Below the pieces are notes generated by a model. It was given only the letters and a program-made list of their open reading frames with translations, was not told where the DNA came from and searched no databases. Positions 59,801-64,000 of a stretch of DNA of 64,000 nt are shown piece by piece (position 1 is the first letter of the stretch; each line of letters starts with the position of its first letter). Source of the DNA: Fistularia commersonii (lineage: Eukaryota > Chordata > Actinopteri > Syngnathiformes > Fistulariidae). The position numbers and the translations under genes were made by a program. The DNA is taken from NCBI GenBank assembly GCA_037954325.1, contig JBBMNZ010000007.1, positions 7,249,001 through 7,313,000 of the forward strand, read 5' to 3'.

Positions 59801-62800
59801 ACTCCTCTATCAACTGCCACCGCATGACAATGAGGTAAGAAGAATCTTTTCAGAGACGCGAGGAAGTACGTCGCAAAGTACTCCGAGCTCGAGGCCTTCG
59901 TTTTACTTCGGTTCTGCGGTAGTTCCTCGGCGTGAACCAATAGCCTGATAGCCCAGTGGATCTTTTCAATGTCAGCCCTTGGCTTTCAACTTAACATCAT
60001 ACCGGAGGAATCTTGTCCCGTGATCCCGTGGGCATATAGCGTGGGCATAAAGCGACTTTTGACTTGATGATTTTATTATGTTTGCCGGAGCCCCCACCAG
60101 CTGGATTCCTGTCATAGCAGTGGGTTTTTACAAGGACTTCTCAGCAGGAGAGAGGGACGCTGACTGAAAGAGGCTTTATGTGATGCCACCGCTGCAGTGG
60201 CACCACGGGTCCAGTCGACTGTCTCCCTTCCTTTGTTGCCCGTCCTCTTGATTTCACTCTCAACAGAGGGCCTTGTTTGTGTAAACGTCTGCTTTGCCTC
60301 TTGTTAAGTCTTTGGGAAACATCAAAAAGGCCTGTAGTAAAAATGAGGTTCTCAATCAGGGGACCGTGAGTGGAGGTGCAAAGGGGGAGTAGGGAAGGGC
60401 AAGCTGGGGTCAAGAGTTGCCTTTGTTCGGCGTGCCCTGGTATGTACTCTGCCCTCTCCCATACTCACTGAAGTTAATCATCTTTCTTTGCGTCTGAAAG
60501 TCCTGCAGTGGAATTACATATCACGACTGAGAGAATTCACGACTGAGAGAATTGTCCAATTTGTGAACCGATTTTTCAAAATGCCCTCCAGCTCGCTTAC
60601 CAAGTGTCCCCTTCCTTCCCAGGTACGCTATTGCCAGTCCCTAAGTGAGGAGGAGAAGAAGGAGCTACACATGTTTAGTGTCCAGAGGAAGAAAGAAGCA
60701 CTGGGGAGGGGATCGGTGAAGCTGCTGCCCCGCAACTATCTGAACAGGATCTGCAAACATGTATGTCCCTCAACAGGGTTTGTCATGGAGAGGAGCTCTA
60801 AGAGCTCATTTTTAGACATGGACTCGGAAATGTCCGTATTCTGCGCATGTAGACCCGTCTAGAACTCGAACCCAGTGGATGAGCTCAAAGAGATGCCGAC
60901 ACAAACTGGACATGTAGTCCTGCATACGAGTCTTTGCTAAGTGGCTTGGAGAAATTCCATTTTATAGCTTAGGAGTTGAGTCTCATCCAAACATCGTCCC
61001 ACTCATGCGCCTCCACGCTCAATATCAACCCGATCATCAGAATGACTTCTGCTTGTTTTTCTTACATTTCCCTGCAGAGGAACATAGAATATTACGGAGC
61101 CACAGGAAGTATGTGATAACGGGACGGCATATTGATCCGCAGTTATGTGTGTGTTGCAGTGTGGTGAAAACATCAACTGTGGCGAAATGGCAGTGTTCGC
61201 CTCCAGGGCAGGACCGGCTTTGAGCTGGCACCCGGCGTGTTTTGCCTGCGCCACGTGTAGTGAACTGCTCGTGGATCTGATCTACTTCTACCATGATGGA
61301 ATGATCCACTGCGGGAGGCACCACGCCGAGCTCCTCAAACCTCGATGCTCAGCATGTGATGAGGTAAGCACTGGATTGAAATACCGCGGAAAAATACGAG
61401 GGAGTTTCAGTGCTTAATTCATAACCCGTATGAAGTACTTCCTGCAAAGCAATGCAATCGCCTCTAACTTTAACCCCAAATGAACATGTAACCCGATCAC
61501 AAAGAGGCGACCGAAGGGAAATGCGAAGTGACATCGTATGCACGCCTCCGTCTACAGATCATATTTGCGGACGAATGCACCGAAGCAGAGGGACGTCACT
61601 GGCACATGAAGCACTTCTCCTGTTTCGAGTGCGAGACGATTCTCGGGGGGCAGCGCTACATCATGAAGGACGGAAGACCATACTGTTGCGGCTGCTTCGA
61701 GTCTCTCTATGCAGAATACTGTGAGGCGTGCGGAGAACATATTGGTAAGATACTGGTACTTTGGCTTCGTGATTATAGCGGCAGGGGTAAACGCGCTCAA
61801 GCAGGTGCAGCGCAAGGGGTGGTGTGCGATAAAAGAGCATCGGCCAGAATGAAAGAAAATGTGTACAGGACCGAGTGCCGAGACCCGCAGTGATGTACGG
61901 TAGAGACAGTGGCATTAATGAAAAGCCAGGAAGCAGAGTTGGAGGCAGCAGAGATGAAGATGTTGAGGTTCTCTTTGGGACAAACGGGACATCAGGCATG
62001 GGTCCATCAGAGGGACACTGCATGTTAGATGTTCTGGACAGAACATCAGAAGGATGCTGAGGTTGGAACTGCCAGGCAGGAGGCCTAGAAGAAGATTACG
62101 GATGCGGTGAGAGAGGACATGAAGCTAGTGGACACAGAGAATTGGGTTGGATGGGGGAAGTTGATTCGCTGTGGCGACTCCTAGAGGTAGTAGCCAAAAG
62201 AAGAAGATCATAACACCAGGTTTGATCTGTGGGCAGGAGCACTAACCATGTCATCTACTCCCTTGCCAGGTGTCGATCATGCTCAGATGACGTACGACGG
62301 TTTCCACTGGCATGCGACCGAAAACTGCTTCAGCTGCGCCCACTGTAAAAGTTCTTTAATGGGATGCCCTTTCCTGCCGCACCAGGGTCGTATTTACTGC
62401 TCCAAGGCCTGCAGTCTAGGGGAAGACGTGCACGCCTCTGACTCATCTGACTCAGCGTTCCAGTCAGCTCGCTCTCGCGAGTCCCGTCGCAGTGTGCGCA
62501 TGGGCAAGAGCAGTCGCTCTGCAGACCAATGCAGGCAGTCCCTTCTCTTTTCACCTTCTGTCAACTATAAATTCCCCGGGTTTAGCGGGAATGCTGAGGA
62601 CACCGTGACAAACAAGCTTGCTCATATGAACTTATCTGATGAGCACTTCTGGAGGGGACGGGGTGAGGAGGCAGAGGCACCAGAGGACCAGGTTGAGGAG
62701 TGGGCTGAGCATGAAGACTACATGACCCAGCTCCTCTTGAAGTTTGGCGAACACGGGGTCTTCCAACAGGCCAACGACTCCAGACCCACTGACTTCTGGA

Positions 62801-64000
62801 TTGCGGACAGAGATGCAAAGTCAAGGCCAGAGTCCTCCAAAGCCGATAGTACCAATGAAACCGCGAGGGGGAGTCTGGCCAGTAAGAAGTACCAGGCTGA
62901 CATGTACTGGGCCCAGTCGCAGGACGGGCTTGGGGATTCAGCCTACGGGAGCCACCCAGGCCCGGCAAGCAGCAGAAAAATCCAGGAACTAGAGTTGGAT
63001 CACGGAGCTGGAAGCAGCATGGGAGATGAGACACAATGGTACAATGGTTCTCTAGAGTGTATCACAGATGAGTTAAAGAAGACGGATCCAAGTGTCAGAG
63101 GCTCCACGGACTCACTGGCTCTCTCCAATATCACCGGTGAGTACCAATGGCCATGTGCAGCAAAAGGCATCTTTTTGTGATCGTCGGAAAGTGGGTATAA
63201 ATTTTCTCCTTCTTTCCTAGGTGCTTCTGTTGATGGTGATAGCAAAGACAGACCTTTGGTTTATTCCCTACAAGGCTTCCATGAGTTAGAGGCCGAGGCC
63301 TGTGAGAAAACAAGTAATATGGGAACCCTCAACTCCTCGATGTTACACAGAAGTGCAAACTCACTGAGGAGCCTTGTTTCAGAGCAGGAGGGGGAAGTGG
63401 AGAACATCGCAGAAGAGGACATACCTCTGCAAGAGGATAGGCCTAAACCTCACGTGCCTGCCCTCAGGAGAACGCGTTCGCAGTCTAAGCCGCAGCAAGT
63501 CAAATTCTCTGACGATGTGGTGGACACCGGGCATTATGGGGATATCCCGGTGCGGCAGCCCCCGATGAGTGAGCGGACTCGCCGGAGGGTGTACCACTTT
63601 GAGGAGCAGGGTCAGGACCTACACTCTGGGCGCCATCGTTACCACCATAGGAGGCGTCGCAGTCGCAAATCTTGCTCTGATAACGCGCTTAATCTCTTGC
63701 CAAAGGAGAGAACCCAAAAGGGCAGCAGAGTAGAGCGTACAGAGCCCCCTAAGGGACACCATGCCTTTTATGGACAGCCCAGTCCTGCCACCATGTCGGA
63801 CTTTGGGCTACGGGGACCAGCCATGGGGAAGTTCTTGGGGCTGTATGGCGATGAGGATGATTGGTGCTCCACGTGCTCCTCTTCCTCCTCAGATTCTGAG
63901 GAGGAAGGGTTCTTCCTGGGCCAGCCCATACCTCAGCCGAGGCCCCACAGACAATATTTCACTGACGACATGCCAAGCGCCTTGGCTAGCATGTCCTCCC
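56685..64000 (+). CDS. prickle1: prickle1 (Prickle planar cell polarity protein 1), 3' partial, seven coding exons
   Basis: Seven exons join in frame: 56685-56873, 59721-59834, 60623-60760, 61160-61363, 61558-61744, 62270-63136 and 63221-64000 (cut by the window edge), giving 826 residues so far. Every junction has AG/GT signals. Domain order is a divergent N-terminus (1-32), PET (about 33-141), LIM1 (145-201), LIM2 (210-261), LIM3 (270-325) and a long Ser-rich charged tail with a basic cluster near 710-717. Known for the family: a cytoplasmic, membrane-recruited core planar cell polarity protein that works with Vangl and antagonises Dishevelled, with roles in convergent extension and neuron migration. 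Segments such as SDDDSGCALEEYAWVPP, YCQSLSEEEKKEL and VRMGKSSRSADQCRQSL match vertebrate PRICKLE1 rather than PRICKLE2. Teleosts have 1a and 1b copies. The unusual N-terminus and changed LIM1 could suggest 1b, but I cannot settle it. Stop codon and CaaX end lie outside the window. Confidence 0.95.
57014..57540 (-). mobile_element. RTE-like LINE 3' part in prickle1 intron 1
   Basis: The minus strand reads VVRPAMTYGLETV (about 57470-57430), then in a shifted frame AEMKMLRFSLGVTRMDRIRN, RLRWSGHAQRRD, GRPKRRFMDVVREDMKVVG and LTRCGDP: the C-terminal end of an RTE-type non-LTR protein. The 3' end GGGTCGCCACAGCG-type (minus) is followed by a GAA-rich tail (57010-57027 as TTC). One frameshift and 5' truncation make it a fossil. 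Confidence 0.75.
57553..57700 (-). mobile_element. Second, shorter RTE-like LINE 3' end, adjacent copy
   Basis: CTTCAGGGGTTGCTATTTGC and CCCTATGTTCTGCATCCCC parallel 57034-57100 of the neighbouring fragment with drift, so this is a separate 5'-truncated copy of the same family in the same orientation. Confidence 0.6.
58680..58692 (+). promoter_or_regulatory. Perfect DR1 nuclear-receptor-type site in prickle1 intron 1
   Basis: TGACCTTTGACCT is two TGACCT half-sites spaced by one base, the consensus used by HNF4, PPAR/RXR and COUP-TF type receptors. A single 13-bp match can occur by chance. Confidence 0.3.
59721..59834 (+). CDS. prickle1: prickle1 coding exon 2 (PET domain, residues 64-101)
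   Basis: The acceptor is CCCCAG at 59715-59720 and the donor GTAAGA begins at 59835; both ends are phase 0. It encodes VQLYFSCLPEDKIPYVNSPG through LPPHDNE, the central PET domain, nearly identical to vertebrate PRICKLE1. The PET domain is linked to membrane and Vangl-associated recruitment in this family. Confidence 0.95.
60623..60760 (+). CDS. prickle1: prickle1 coding exon 3 (end of PET, start of LIM1, residues 102-147)
   Basis: The acceptor is CTTCCTTCCCAG at 60611-60622 and the donor GTATGT begins at 60761; both ends are phase 0. It encodes VRYCQSLSEEEKKELHMFS to NRICKH. Cys145 is the first zinc ligand of LIM1. The linker NYLNRICKH differs clearly from the AVMHAVCEQ-type linker of mammalian PRICKLE1, although the Cys-X2-Cys spacing is kept. 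Confidence 0.95.
61160..61363 (+). CDS. prickle1: prickle1 coding exon 4 (LIM1, residues 148-215)
   Basis: The acceptor is TGTGTTGCAG ending at 61159 and the donor GTAAGC begins at 61364; phase 0. LIM1 zinc ligands read C145-X2-C148-X22-H171-X2-C174-X2-C177-X2-C180-X17-C198-X2-H201, a complete double zinc finger. The exon ends with CSACDE, which supplies the first two ligands of LIM2 (C210, C213). The N-terminal half of LIM1 carries substitutions (ENINCGEM) unlike mammalian PRICKLE1. Confidence 0.95.
61558..61744 (+). CDS. prickle1: prickle1 coding exon 5 (LIM2 and start of LIM3, residues 216-277 plus one base)
   Basis: The acceptor is CCGTCTACAG ending at 61557 and the donor GTAAGA begins at 61745; the exon ends in phase 1. 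It encodes IIFADECTEAEGRHWHMKHF onward, the most conserved block of Prickle proteins. LIM2 ligands are C210, C213, H231, H234, C237, C240, C258 and C261. YCEACGEHIG gives C270 and C273 of LIM3. Confidence 0.96.
61850..62210 (+). mobile_element. RTE-like LINE fragment in prickle1 intron 5
   Basis: The + strand reads RPAVMYGRDSG and DEDVEVLFG, matching RPAMTYGLETV and DEDVEVLFG of the minus-strand copy at 57.4 kb. GATTCGCTGTGGCGACTCCT and a GAAGAAG tail follow. It fills most of the 525-bp intron, opposite in orientation to the intron 1 copies. Confidence 0.75.
62270..63136 (+). CDS. prickle1: prickle1 coding exon 6 (rest of LIM3 and conserved central tail, residues 278-566)
   Basis: The acceptor is CCCTTGCCAG ending at 62269 and the donor GTGAGT begins at 63137; the exon starts and ends in phase 1. 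LIM3 continues through H292, C297, C300, C303, C321 and C325. It is followed by GEDVHASDSSDSAFQSARS, the Arg/Ser-rich RRSVRMGKSSRSAD block, and the acidic EEWAEHEDYMTQLLLKFGE segment, all PRICKLE1 signatures. The distal part includes KKYQADMYWAQSQDGLGDS and SLALSNIT. This is the longest uninterrupted conserved frame in the window. Confidence 0.97.
63221..64000 (+). CDS. prickle1: prickle1 coding exon 7 (C-terminal region, residues 567-826, truncated by window end)
   Basis: The acceptor is TTCTTTCCTAG ending at 63220, after an 84-bp intron. The frame stays open to the last base. It encodes ASVDGDSKDRPL, the SNMGTLNSSMLHRS motif, QQVKFSDDVVD, QPPMSERTRRRVY, a basic cluster HHRRRRSRKSCSDNALN around residues 708-722, and WCSTCSSSSSDSEEEGFFLG followed by QPIPQPRP. 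By comparison with the family only a few tens of residues should remain, ending in a CaaX prenylation box. Confidence 0.95.

Noticed and set aside
60488..60862. Open frame starting upstream of prickle1 exon 3 and running past its donor
   Set aside because: Only 60623-60760 is conserved. The extra residues come from intron sequence, including a local duplication of CACGACTGAGAGAATT.
62330..62554. Minus-strand frames overlapping prickle1 exons 6 and 7
   Set aside because: Shadows of the conserved + strand coding sequence.

Overview
The window is nuclear DNA of a ray-finned fish, probably a percomorph teleost. It holds one recognisable protein-coding gene, the 5' two thirds or more of prickle1 (Prickle planar cell polarity protein 1), on the + strand at the right end (coding exons 56685-64000, running off the window). 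The fish assignment rests on the prickle1 protein itself, the short introns (one is 84 bp), abundant CA/TG microsatellites, and a dense mix of decayed teleost-type transposons: Tc1/mariner, Tigger/pogo, hAT, piggyBac-type miniature elements, L2-like and RTE-like LINE fragments, and tRNA-headed SINEs.

Layout. From 1 to about 41.5 kb I find no gene. This stretch is noncoding DNA with transposon fossils. They include two remnants of an unassigned DNA element (1.2-1.7 kb and 12.2-12.75 kb), a miniature element nested in a minisatellite (4.45-5.2 kb), a piggyBac-type hairpin (14.2 kb), a Tc1 copy (17.7-18.65 kb), a mariner-type MITE (18.8 kb), a Tigger element split by a LINE tail (19.4-20.2 kb), several hAT elements (21.6, 25.5, 33.5, 35.1 kb) and an L2-like LINE with a clean reverse-transcriptase C-terminal frame (36.4-37.4 kb). 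In tetrapods a large gene-poor interval lies 5' of PRICKLE1, so an empty upstream region is not surprising.

From 41.5 to 56.7 kb lie two promoter-like segments. One (41.56-41.86 kb) is GC-rich and ends at a strong splice donor. The other (44.82-44.99 kb) has a perfect CRE, ATGGCGG motifs and a tiny potential exon. A polypyrimidine tract and acceptor at 56671 sit only 13 bp before the prickle1 ATG, so upstream 5' exon(s) must exist, and these two are the best candidates in the window. A SINE interrupted by two hAT elements (42.77-44.33 kb) lies between them.

From 56.7 to 64.0 kb, seven prickle1 coding exons encode the N-terminal extension, the PET domain, three LIM domains, and most of the long Ser-rich, charged C-terminal region. 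The C-terminal end, with the family's CaaX prenylation box, lies beyond the window. Introns 1 and 5 of the coding region carry RTE-like LINE fragments. There are no tRNA or rRNA genes, CRISPR arrays or prokaryotic features. I did not find an undescribed multi-gene system. The most useful leads are the prickle1 5'-end arrangements and the transposon nesting with readable target-site duplications.
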